A stretch of DNA of 64,000 bases from Janthinobacterium violaceinigrum (GTDB lineage Bacteria; Pseudomonadota; Gammaproteobacteria; Burkholderiales; Burkholderiaceae_D), in assembly GCF_009208555.1 (NCBI RefSeq), contig NZ_WFLI01000001.1, forward strand, positions 186,001 to 250,000. The letters run 5' to 3'. The translations under genes and the position numbers were made by a program. The notes beneath the pieces were generated by a model. It saw only the letters and a list, made by a program, of their open reading frames with translations, made no database searches and was not told the origin of the DNA. Positions 33,191 to 40,672 of this stretch are shown here, piece by piece (within the stretch, counting starts at the first letter, position 1; the number at the start of each line of letters is the position of its first letter).

Positions 33191-34120
33191 ATGAATACAA
33201 ACTTTCGTGTTCTCGCGTTCGCGCTATTTACCTTTGCGCCGATTGTTGCAGTTGCAGCCGATACTATGGACAAGACCACTTTGACCTTGCGGTCGGCAGA
33301 TGAACCCAATGCTGCGAAAAAACAATGGGAGCAGGGTGCTGGAATCGCGTTCAACTCTGTCGACGGCAAGGAGACTTGGCAAACCGATGCGGTGTTGAAG
33401 ATTATTGCGAGCAGCTTAAAACAGTCCGATCTGATTGAAGTACCGAGCATCAAACACAATTTGAGCGGCGGGGTATTTCTGCACAAAATGTCCGGCGGAG
33501 ACACTCCATCAAATGACCGAGGTGTGTCCCTCGGTGCGGATTGGCATGTGATCCCAGGCGGTTCTGCCGCAGGCGGAGTTGTCAGCTATGACATCGGCGT
33601 AAACGGCAGCATGGGCAAAACGCTGAAATTTGTTACCGATGCCAGTGGCCAGTCAAAATTCGACGTGGATACTAAGCGATTAACCGCTATTGGATCAATG
33701 TATTACCAGCCGCAAGACTCTAGTATGTATTTCAGATTTGCAGGTGGCGCGTATATGGACCACGCATCAGCATCGGCGAAGAAAGGTGTCAATGGACGGG
33801 AGTCTGGCCTGTTGGCCTCAGTTCAGTTTTCCGTGTACCCGTTCGGTATGAGTGCGGCAGAGAACAAGCTTGGACCATGGGTTGTGGCACCGCTATTTAC
33901 GCTCAAAGCACAGCGCCAGCGCGACCTTTCCGCCTCTGGAGAAAGGGAAAAGGCAGGGTACACTTTATATTCGGCCGTAATGAGCTTCCCATTCACGATT
34001 GCGGGCGTAGACCCTGGGTATGTTCCTAGCTTTGATATCAAACGTTCAGTCGGAGCCGATCTCTTAACCGGCAGGACACGTAGTGGTCAAACTAGTGTGT
34101 TATTCACTTTAAAATATTGA
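33191..34120 (+). CDS. Exported protein with beta-barrel-like character, 309 aa
   Basis: Signal peptide (VLAFALFTFAPIVAVAA), then a Gly/Ser-rich mature part with alternating hydrophobic and polar residues and a C-terminus (SGQTSVLFTLKY) ending in an aromatic residue, as in many outer-membrane barrels. Start ATG 33191 rather than the GTG at 33185 because GGGAGAG is well spaced. Unrecognised; it could be an outer membrane protein of the AT-rich island. Confidence 0.65.
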   Translation: MNTNFRVLAFALFTFAPIVAVAADTMDKTTLTLRSADEPNAAKKQWEQGAGIAFNSVDGKETWQTDAVLKIIASSLKQSDLIEVPSIKHNLSGGVFLHKMSGGDTPSNDRGVSLGADWHVIPGGSAAGGVVSYDIGVNGSMGKTLKFVTDASGQSKFDVDTKRLTAIGSMYYQPQDSSMYFRFAGGAYMDHASASAKKGVNGRESGLLASVQFSVYPFGMSAAENKLGPWVVAPLFTLKAQRQRDLSASGEREKAGYTLYSAVMSFPFTIAGVDPGYVPSFDIKRSVGADLLTGRTRSGQTSVLFTLKY

Positions 34121-34337
34121 TGGGCATTGCTGGACGGATTCCCATTCGGTCGCGGTAGCAGTTGGGATGCTGCGGGAACATGTGGCAGCGGATGGCAGGA
34201 ATCCTGCGAGTTATTCCGATTGGCGACGCCTTGGTCAGAGCTGCCGACTAATCAGATGAAAAGAGTGGCAGCTAACATTTCTTTGGTTGGATTTTTCGAT
34301 TCCAGAACTATAGAAATTTGATGCATTTTGTAATTTC

Positions 34338-34523
34338 TTGTTAGAAGACTCCTCGTCTTTTAAATACTCAAATGAAAAACCTAGACTAACCATTCGGGAA
34401 TTTGATAAATATTACATGGAAAATATTGATTATTATGAATCGTTTGAAGATGTCTATATGCCAACACAAAATACGATATCAATTATGGAAGCTGATGAAA
34501 TTAACAAGGATAATCTTCGATGA
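34338..34523 (+). CDS. Possible small acidic protein overlapping the next gene, 61 aa
   Basis: TTG start (no ATG until MENIDYYESF at about 34417), acidic and Tyr-rich. Its TGA overlaps the ATG of the 34520 gene by four bases (ATGA), typical of translational coupling. Low G+C. No known domain. Confidence 0.3.
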   Translation: MLEDSSSFKYSNEKPRLTIREFDKYYMENIDYYESFEDVYMPTQNTISIMEADEINKDNLR

Positions 34524-35314
34524 TGGCTACAAATTTATTAAAAGCCATAATTATTTTTGGCGTACTTATCTCACCTCCCACATGGAGTTTCCAAATAAAA
34601 GATCAGTATGAATATATTTTTGTCGGGGAGGTTCATGGAACTGTGCATTCCCCAAGAATTTTTTATTATCTTGTAGAAAGTTTATCCATACAGAAAAGAA
34701 ATATTGCGGTCGCGTTGGAAATTCCAAAATCCGAGGATGTTATTTTAAATAATTTCATTCATGCCAACGAAAAAGAAGCGGGAAATATCAGAGAATCAAT
34801 GTTAGAGCGGGAATTTTGGAAACCTGCTAGTGGGATATATGATGGACGTTCAAGCATAGCAATGCTCGATCTAATTGATTCACTCAGATCGCTCAGCCTT
34901 CTTGCGGATGTAGATATCAAAATTCTTTGCTTCAGTGATGCTACCGAAGAGAAAATGGCGAATAACTTAATCAGAAAATTGGCTGAACATCCAGGCTATC
35001 GCCTGCTCGTGCTAACTGGAAACATACATGCGATGTATAATAATCCATTCGACAAATCAAATAAAACTATTCCATCTTATTTCCCTAAAGATAAAACTTT
35101 TTCTATAGATATTCGCGCTAACTCAGGGAGCGCGTGGATATGTCAATCCAGGAATCAATGCGGAATTGTCCAGATTGAAGATAATTATAGCTCTCATCCC
35201 TGTAAAAATATATGCGCAGTGCCTTTGGAAGAAAATGAAAAATTCGACTTGAGTATTGTATTGGCGCGCACAGAAGCATCACCTCCCGCCACCTCAGAAA
35301 ATAAAAATAAGTAG
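34520..35314 (+). CDS. Exported ChaN/EreA-like protein, 264 aa
   Basis: Signal peptide (AIIIFGVLISPPTWSF), then YIFVGEVHGTVHSPRIFYYL, with the GE-H motif of the ChaN/EreA superfamily, followed by LALEIPKSEDV and LLVLTGNIHAMYNNP. ChaN binds haem, EreA opens macrolide esters; both use the Glu/His clusters. Four Cys (SAWICQSRNQCG, HPCKNICAVP) suggest periplasmic disulfides. Strikingly AT-rich, so probably acquired. Function cannot be assigned beyond the superfamily. Confidence 0.65.
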   Translation: MMATNLLKAIIIFGVLISPPTWSFQIKDQYEYIFVGEVHGTVHSPRIFYYLVESLSIQKRNIAVALEIPKSEDVILNNFIHANEKEAGNIRESMLEREFWKPASGIYDGRSSIAMLDLIDSLRSLSLLADVDIKILCFSDATEEKMANNLIRKLAEHPGYRLLVLTGNIHAMYNNPFDKSNKTIPSYFPKDKTFSIDIRANSGSAWICQSRNQCGIVQIEDNYSSHPCKNICAVPLEENEKFDLSIVLARTEASPPATSENKNK

Positions 35315-35366
35315 GAAGCAGTTAAAAACACTGATTAAACGTAAAAACCTACGTACAAAGATTGGC

Positions 35367-35395
35367 GATCAATCGGTTCGCTTAGCTGATTGATC
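35367..35395 (+). terminator. Hairpin after the ChaN/EreA-like gene
   Basis: 8-bp arms GATCAATC (35367-35374) and GATTGATC (35388-35395) followed by TTAACC. Weak terminator candidate about 50 bp after the stop. Confidence 0.4.
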
Positions 35396-35457
35396 TTAAC
35401 CTCTCGGCATCCCCGGTAATTCAATTTATTAATTATTAATATGGAGGATAGATTATC

Positions 35458-35559
35458 TTGCGTGATCAAACCAGCACTTCAGCAGCCATCCCCGCTGCTA
35501 TTCGCACGCCACCTCTGTTCCGCCACGAAGTTCTTGACCATCTGGGGCACAAGCAGTAG
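35458..35559 (+). pseudogene. Possible truncated HlyD-type exporter N-terminus
   Basis: A 34-codon frame starting TTG after GGAGGATAG ends at TAG. Its centre, RTPPLFRHEVLD, resembles the start of HlyD-type membrane fusion proteins of bacteriocin exporters (PLFRxEVLDAQ). The frame stops before the membrane helix. A remnant is an inference from this short match. Confidence 0.3.
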
Positions 35560-35897
35560 GCACGGTACTGTTAGCGCGGCCTGTTAGCCATGCATTCTTG
35601 GACAGGTGAGATTCGGCAATGTCTCAGTAAGTCGAGGACCTACTGATATAGGTGATTGTTCGAGATACTGTGCGACAGCAAGTTGATCTTTTTCAGACCA
35701 AACCCCAGAGTACCTACAATGCTGTCGCTGGAGTACTCAAAATGCTGTCGGCGTACTATTCTTGAAACGGTTGCTTCTACTTCCATCATCAATTTGACTT
35801 ACGTCCCAAGTCTATTGTTCACCGAACCTGCAAATCATTGGTTCTTAACGGTTTTTTTTCCATTTCTCTTCTATCCCGTTCATGAACCGGGTCTCGA
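35560..35897. other. Non-coding block upstream of Rep with repeated TGCTGTCG
   Basis: 338 bp with no supported gene. It holds the inverted pair GCGACAGCA (35672-35680) and TGCTGTCGC (35720-35728) plus a third TGCTGTCG (35743-35750). Near the right side, ACTTCCATCATCAATTTGAC (35779-35798) partly resembles the sequence leading into the dif-like site at 37821. An origin and/or a degenerate left attachment site are possible. Confidence 0.4.
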
Positions 35898-36719
35898 TTG
35901 AATTGTCATGATGGTATTAAGAATACCTGGAACGATACCTACACGGCGCGACGCCGTGTATTTCCAGACGGACAGTGCGAAGTCACTGTCGTTAAAGAAC
36001 GTTTCTTTATCGGTCCAGCGTTGCGGCGCAAACCACGGGCGAAACGTGGCGAATCGAGCCAGCGCGAAGCGAATGACGACGATGCGGGTAGGCGCGCAAA
36101 GAAGAATGTGCGCCTTTGCTGCAAGCAAATCGGCGCCGACCGCATGGTGACGTTGACCTATCGAGAAAACATGCTGGACCGCGAACTTGCATTAAAGCAC
36201 TGGAAGGCGTTTTGTCGAAAAATTGGTAAGCATAAACAATTTCATTATGTAGCGGTCATTGAGGAACAGGCCCGTGGCGCCTTGCATTTTCATGTGGCCG
36301 TCGCCGGGCGTCAGATGTACGCACTGCTGCGCTCCATCTGGCAAGGCATCCTGGGGCGTGGCCCGAACGGCGAACAGATGGGCCAAGTCCACGTCCGCGA
36401 CCGGCACCGTTTCGGCTTCGGCGTGGCCGGGGCTCACAAGATTGCCAGTTATATAGCGAAATATTGCGGCAAAGAAATGCAGTGCAGGGCGCTTGACCAG
36501 AAGCGCTACTTCCGCTCCAGGGGCATCGTGGTGCCGGAAGTCGATGTATGGCGGGTGCCATTTTGTACAAACATGCTGCGCGCTGCGCAGGTCGCATTTC
36601 AGGCGCTTTCCGGCCATTGCATGGACGGCTTGCAGACCTGGTGCAACAACAATCTCAGCGTCGTGTACCTGGCGACGGCACCGGGATTGCCACAAGCGGT
36701 GGACGATTGTCCGTTCTGA
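35898..36719 (+). CDS. Rolling-circle replication initiator of HUH type, ~273 aa
   Basis: Motif 1 MVTLTYREN, HUH motif GALHFHVAVAG and motif 3 KIASYIAKYCGKE with the nicking Tyr. These match the rolling-circle replication-associated proteins of filamentous phages and integrative elements in Ralstonia, Burkholderia and relatives. The only in-frame start is TTG 35898, preceded closely by a stop, so either it uses TTG or the N-terminus is damaged; conserved sequence before motif 1 (KNVRLCCKQIGADRM) supports the C-terminal 200 residues. The protein would nick one strand to start replication or integration. Confidence 0.82.
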   Translation: MNCHDGIKNTWNDTYTARRRVFPDGQCEVTVVKERFFIGPALRRKPRAKRGESSQREANDDDAGRRAKKNVRLCCKQIGADRMVTLTYRENMLDRELALKHWKAFCRKIGKHKQFHYVAVIEEQARGALHFHVAVAGRQMYALLRSIWQGILGRGPNGEQMGQVHVRDRHRFGFGVAGAHKIASYIAKYCGKEMQCRALDQKRYFRSRGIVVPEVDVWRVPFCTNMLRAAQVAFQALSGHCMDGLQTWCNNNLSVVYLATAPGLPQAVDDCPF

Positions 36720-36759
36720 CAGTTACTCCACCTTGATTGACGGGAAGGAGGGGAGTGAC

Positions 36760-37041
36760 ATGGCAAATTTTGACGATAATTCACTGCGAATACTTGAGCA
36801 AATCGAGGATGAGTTCCGCAATCAGTACTGGATTATTCGCAACTCCAGGCGAACCAACTGGCGGTCCGTCAACCGGACTAGGATGCTTGGCGATTTCATG
36901 TATATGCTTGGCGTCCCGAAATGGGCGGTTCAACAGGCCGGGTACTGCCTGCGACTACGGGTTTGTGAAAGATGTTTTAAGGATGAAATTCGTTGCTATG
37001 GTATCTGCCAACGAGCCAAACGCGGTGATTTTGATAAATAA
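36760..37041 (+). CDS. Hypothetical protein following Rep, 93 aa
   Basis: ATG 36760 after GGAGGGGAG. Basic, with a C-terminal Cys cluster CERCFKDEIRCYGICQR of four cysteines that could bind zinc. It lies 40 bp after the Rep gene on the same strand, as accessory genes of single-stranded phages often do. Not recognised. Confidence 0.6.
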   Translation: MANFDDNSLRILEQIEDEFRNQYWIIRNSRRTNWRSVNRTRMLGDFMYMLGVPKWAVQQAGYCLRLRVCERCFKDEIRCYGICQRAKRGDFDK

Positions 37042-37163
37042 TATCTATCGAGGAAAGAGGAATTATGTTTAAATGTATGCTAGAGGGAGCTTTCGATTTG
37101 CATTTCCAAGAAAAATAAATCGGATGAGAACATAATTTATAATTGATGCGGAAATATAATGGC

Positions 37164-37676
37164 ATGGATAAAAGATATCAAGTTTTTATTAGCTCAACTT
37201 ATTCTGATTTGACGGAAGAGCGAAAAGAAATAATGCAAGCCCTTTTGGAGTTAGATGCCATTCCGGCTGGCATGGAATTATTTCCGGCGGCAGATGAGGA
37301 TCAATGGACGCTCATTAAAAAGGTGATTGATGACTGTGATTATTACCTTATTGTTGTCGCCGGTCGATACGGATCTATTGGGCCAGATAAAATAAGTTAT
37401 ACAGAAATGGAATTTCGTTATGCAAAGGAATCAGGTAAGCCAATTATTGGTTTTATTCATAAGGAGCCTGAAAAAATAGCTGTCGGCTTAACTGAATCAA
37501 GTGAGGAAGGAAAAGCTAAGGATGACTTTCAGACCATTAAGATTCAGCTCAGGGCACTGGGTTTAATCACTAAAAGCACACGCAGTAGAAGCGTAAAGGA
37601 TACTTCTACATATTGGACTCTTACGCCATACGGGGACAATGTGATGCTGCAACTTCGAGCCATACGGAAAGATTGA
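37164..37676 (+). CDS. DUF4062 domain protein, 170 aa
   Basis: The N-terminus RYQVFISSTYSDLTEERKEI, then GMELFPAADEDQW and IDDCDYYLIVVAGRYGS, is the DUF4062 signature. This nucleoside-hydrolase/TIR-like fold usually fronts larger defence or signalling proteins (for example with AAA or NACHT parts). Here it is almost alone, with ~45 residues after the domain. Start 37164 chosen; TTG/ATG at 37143/37146 are alternatives without SD. AT-rich, the last gene before the dif-like site. A defence role is inference from family context. Confidence 0.8.
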   Translation: MDKRYQVFISSTYSDLTEERKEIMQALLELDAIPAGMELFPAADEDQWTLIKKVIDDCDYYLIVVAGRYGSIGPDKISYTEMEFRYAKESGKPIIGFIHKEPEKIAVGLTESSEEGKAKDDFQTIKIQLRALGLITKSTRSRSVKDTSTYWTLTPYGDNVMLQLRAIRKD

Positions 37677-37820
37677 TAGCTAATTTCGGCGGTGCCTGTC
37701 AATGACATTGTGCAATTATCGGAGCGGGACAGTTGAAGTGGTAGTCTCGGCATCGCCTCCATTATGAAACCACTTATGAGTCGTCGGGGCTGCTAGAAGT
37801 AGTCTCCACTTCCACTTCTC

Positions 37821-37848
37821 ATTTGACATAATATAAATTATGCGAAGT
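37821..37848. other. dif-like XerCD recombination site
   Basis: Read on the minus strand: XerC-like arm ACTTCGCATAA (37848-37838), centre TTTATA, XerD-like arm TTATGTCAAAT (37831-37821). It agrees with the E. coli dif at 23 of 28 positions (8/11, 5/6 and 10/11). It marks the border where AT-rich island DNA gives way to GC-rich core. Either the chromosomal dif or an attachment site rebuilt by a Xer-dependent element. Confidence 0.75.
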
Positions 37849-37973
37849 TATGGGTGGATTTGAGAAATCCTCCATTTTGCCAACTCCTCAATCGCAAATG
37901 CGATTTCCACCATCTGCGTTTCCCCCATCTGCGCGCAGCTGTCGCCGCCGCTGCGAGCCTTCACGTGAACAAG

Positions 37974-38615
37974 CTACATGAAATACGGCTTGTCCCCGTC
38001 CGTGTTCGGTTTGTTCACGCCCAGGTTGGCGTGCAGGTGCAGGTCTGGCGCTGCGATGATGCTGGCGATCAGGTCGGCCACGCTCTTGCGCGACACTACG
38101 GTGCCTTTGAACGGCGCGTGGCGCGTGGTCAGTTCGTAGTCGACTTCGTCTTCGTTCGTCATCCAGGCTGGACGCACGATCGTGTATGCCAGGCCGGACG
38201 CTTCGATGGCGTCGGCGGCGCGGCGGAATGGTTTCAGGTCTTCGGCCAGCATGGCGTTATTCCATGCGCCGAATTTGCCAGGAACTTCGTCGTAGATGCC
38301 CATCGACAGCACGAAAACCAGGCGCTCGACACCAGAGGCCCGCATGGCGGCGATGATGCTGTTGGCCTGCTTGTCCATGTCGTCGCCCACGAGATTGGCG
38401 TAGACCAGGTCGTGGCCTGGCATCGTTTGCCGCAGCAAGGCGTGGTCCAGCACGTCGCCGGCCAGCACGGTGCCGTTGGGCGGGACTGGCGTGGGCAGCT
38501 TGGCGGGATTGCGCAGCAACAGCGTCAAGGCGATGTCGTCACGGCCCGCCAAGGCGCGGATGACCCACTGCGCCACTTGTCCGCCTGCGCCCAGTATCAA
38601 TATCTTTTTCATCAT
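37974..38615 (-). CDS. NAD(P)H-binding, atypical SDR (NmrA-like), ~213 aa
   Basis: Rossmann motif ILILGAGGQVAQWVIRAL (GxGGxxA type), then VYANLVGDD, VFVLSMGIYDE with the YxxxK-like region missing its classical spacing, and YTIVRPAWM, as in atypical short-chain dehydrogenases of the NmrA/BVR-B group. Likely cytosolic NAD(P)-dependent reductase or sensor. Starts at 38615 or 38612 follow a GAAAGCGGAA; a pair of ATGs at 38630/38627 is also in frame. Confidence 0.85.
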   Translation of the reverse strand: MMKKILILGAGGQVAQWVIRALAGRDDIALTLLLRNPAKLPTPVPPNGTVLAGDVLDHALLRQTMPGHDLVYANLVGDDMDKQANSIIAAMRASGVERLVFVLSMGIYDEVPGKFGAWNNAMLAEDLKPFRRAADAIEASGLAYTIVRPAWMTNEDEVDYELTTRHAPFKGTVVSRKSVADLIASIIAAPDLHLHANLGVNKPNTDGDKPYFM

Positions 38616-38853
38616 TTCCGCTTTCATCATGGCACGGCGCCATGCAGGAAGTTACAGGCTTTCTTTGGCGAAAGGAATACGGTGCGCTTGAAAACAGGAT
38701 ATCGCCCGGTGATGCGTGCCGGCCGATCGCCTGGTCTCGTGGTAAATTGCCGCCCGTGACAAGCTTGTCATGGCCTGCAACGTCTATCAAATTCACCATG
38801 CAATCAATCCTTTATCGGCTATTTCGAATGAAAAACCTCAACATTGAGTCCCG

Positions 38854-40416
38854 ATGATCGCGGCACCTCCACGCACCGCGTTTTTGCCGCCGCACCGCCG
38901 CTGCCTGTCCCTAGCCGGCGCGCTGGCCATCGCGGCCGCCTTGTCCGCCTGCGCCAGCAAGCCCGGTCCCTGGCCTGCACGCGCCCTGCCGCCGTCGGCT
39001 GCCGTGACGGTCGATGCTACGCAATTTCTGTCCAGAAAACAGCTGGTGGACTGGCAAGTCGATCTCGACGAGCGCCGCCTGCGCGCCACCGGATCGCCGC
39101 GGCATGAAGCGTATATCGACGTCCTGCAGGAACGCCTGGCGCGCGCCGGTGTCAAACAGCTGCGCTTCGAGCCTTTCAGCTTCCGGCAATGGTCGGTGGA
39201 AGCTGAAAACTGGGGTTTGGACGTGGTCGATGACGACAGATCCGGCGTACTACCCACGGCTGGCTACATTCCGTATTCGGGCGTGACGCCGCCGTCCGGC
39301 ATTACAGGACGCATCGTCTATCTGGCGCCAAATGTCCCGCCCGATGCCAGCCTGGCGGGCCAGCTGGTGCTTGTCGAGATGCCCAAAGTGGCGTGGACAG
39401 GCCAGGTTTTCCACCAATCCGCCGTTCACATCCACGATCCGGACCACGCCATGGGGCCGGACACGCCGTATGCGCGCCCGTTCCAGAGGCTGGAGCCGTT
39501 CATCGCCTTGCTGGACAGCCTGCAGGCGGCCGGTGCGGCCGGTGTAATCGTCATTCTCGATACGCCGTCCATGGCGGCGGATGGCTTGTATGCGCCCCAC
39601 GACGGCGTAGTGCGCCAGTTGCCCGGTGTGTTTATCGACCGCGAGCGGGGCCAGCGCCTGCGCGACCGGGTGCTGGCGGGCAAGGCGCCCGTCCTGCGGT
39701 TGACCATGGCTGCCACCGTGCGGCAGGTGCAGACGCGCAATTTGATCGGCATCATCCCCGGCAAGTCCGAGGAATTGATGGTGCTGGCTAGCCACACGGA
39801 TGGCCCGAACGGGCTGGACGACAATGGGGCGAACGCCATCGTCGACATGGCCCAGTACCTGGCGCGCCTGCCGCAGGACAGCCTGCCGCGCAGCGTCATG
39901 CTGTTGTTGACGAGCGGCCATTTCGCGGGTGGCGTGGGCATCGCGCAGTTTTTCAAGCGCCACCAGGACGATGGCGTGACGCAGCGCATGGCCGCGATGC
40001 TGGCCGTCGGGCACCTGGGCGCGCTGGAAGTGCTGCCCGACAGGCATGGTTATTTGCATCCCACGGGCAGGTTCGAGCCGGTCGCTCTGTTTTCGCCGCG
40101 CACGCCCGCCCTGATGGATGCGTCCTACGCCATGCTGAAACAGGCCAACGCAGCACCCGCGTTCGTGCTACCGTCGAGCAAATCCGGCCCGCAGCACGCC
40201 GGCTGGCCTGACGAAGGCCGGTATTTCCAGGCCGCGCAGTCCATTCCCACGCTTCATTACATGGCGCAACCGTATTATTTGCTCGACCATGGCATCGACA
40301 CCGTGACCCAGCTCGACTACCGCCTCATGCAGCGCCAGACCGTGGCCTTGACGCAACTGCTGCTGGACCTGTCGCGCGTGCCCCATGCCGATTTGCGCAA
40401 GGAAACCGCGCCGTAG
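38854..40416 (+). CDS. M28-like peptidase lipoprotein with PA domain, ~520 aa
   Basis: Lipobox LSACAS after a hydrophobic stretch implies a lipid-anchored outer- or inner-membrane protein. A PA insertion (~190-270) and an M28-type metal core follow: ASHTDGPNGLDDNGANAIVDM supplies His and the bridging Asp. The usual catalytic EE pair (DGEExG) is replaced by TSGHFAGGVG, and the later Asp region reads VGHLGAL. So the peptidase may be inactive or use other ligands. Start ATG 38854 has only a weak SD. Not further assignable. Confidence 0.7.
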   Translation: MIAAPPRTAFLPPHRRCLSLAGALAIAAALSACASKPGPWPARALPPSAAVTVDATQFLSRKQLVDWQVDLDERRLRATGSPRHEAYIDVLQERLARAGVKQLRFEPFSFRQWSVEAENWGLDVVDDDRSGVLPTAGYIPYSGVTPPSGITGRIVYLAPNVPPDASLAGQLVLVEMPKVAWTGQVFHQSAVHIHDPDHAMGPDTPYARPFQRLEPFIALLDSLQAAGAAGVIVILDTPSMAADGLYAPHDGVVRQLPGVFIDRERGQRLRDRVLAGKAPVLRLTMAATVRQVQTRNLIGIIPGKSEELMVLASHTDGPNGLDDNGANAIVDMAQYLARLPQDSLPRSVMLLLTSGHFAGGVGIAQFFKRHQDDGVTQRMAAMLAVGHLGALEVLPDRHGYLHPTGRFEPVALFSPRTPALMDASYAMLKQANAAPAFVLPSSKSGPQHAGWPDEGRYFQAAQSIPTLHYMAQPYYLLDHGIDTVTQLDYRLMQRQTVALTQLLLDLSRVPHADLRKETAP

Positions 40417-40417
40417 C

Positions 40418-40439
40418 GGCCGTGCGCCGCCGCACGGCC
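40418..40439 (+). terminator. Hairpin after the M28-like gene
   Basis: Perfect 9-bp arms GGCCGTGCG (40418-40426) and CGCACGGCC (40431-40439) around CCGC, just after the stop and followed by TCCTCC. Confidence 0.6.
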
Positions 40440-40482
40440 TCCTCCTCCCTTCCCCGCCCTGCCCCTGGCGCTATTCCGGACA

Positions 40483-40559
40483 CCATACCAGCGCGCCAGA
40501 AAACAGCCACTGGTATGGCCCGCGCCGCCCTTCTGATGGGACCAGATGGCAACTGGTAT
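40483..40559 (+). promoter_or_regulatory. Repeated CTGGTAT motifs upstream of the chitinase
   Basis: CCATACCAG (40483-40491) and CTGGTATGG (40510-40518) form a 9-bp inverted repeat. A third CTGGTAT lies at 40553-40559, itself opposite ACCAG at 40541. All are within 190 bp of the chitinase start. The core recalls GntR-type amino-sugar operators (TGGT/ACCA). Confidence 0.45.
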
Positions 40560-40672
40560 TGTGATTTCGCGCAAAGAATAAAACCAGTTGACTACCACCT
40601 GCAATGCTTGCACTCTGAAACAGCGGACGGTGTCCAGCCGTCTGGCCATATAAAAACACACAAGGAGATGCA

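Noticed and set aside
34127..34321. A 64-codon frame after the beta-barrel-like gene
   Set aside because: No SD and no recognisable composition; likely chance in AT-rich DNA.
35315..35640. Possible tRNA or insertion sequence at the island
   Set aside because: No cloverleaf with conserved loop bases and no terminal inverted repeats with a transposase could be found.
35656..35901. An 81-codon frame before Rep
   Set aside because: It runs through the repeated TGCTGTCG region and has no SD; more likely non-coding origin sequence.
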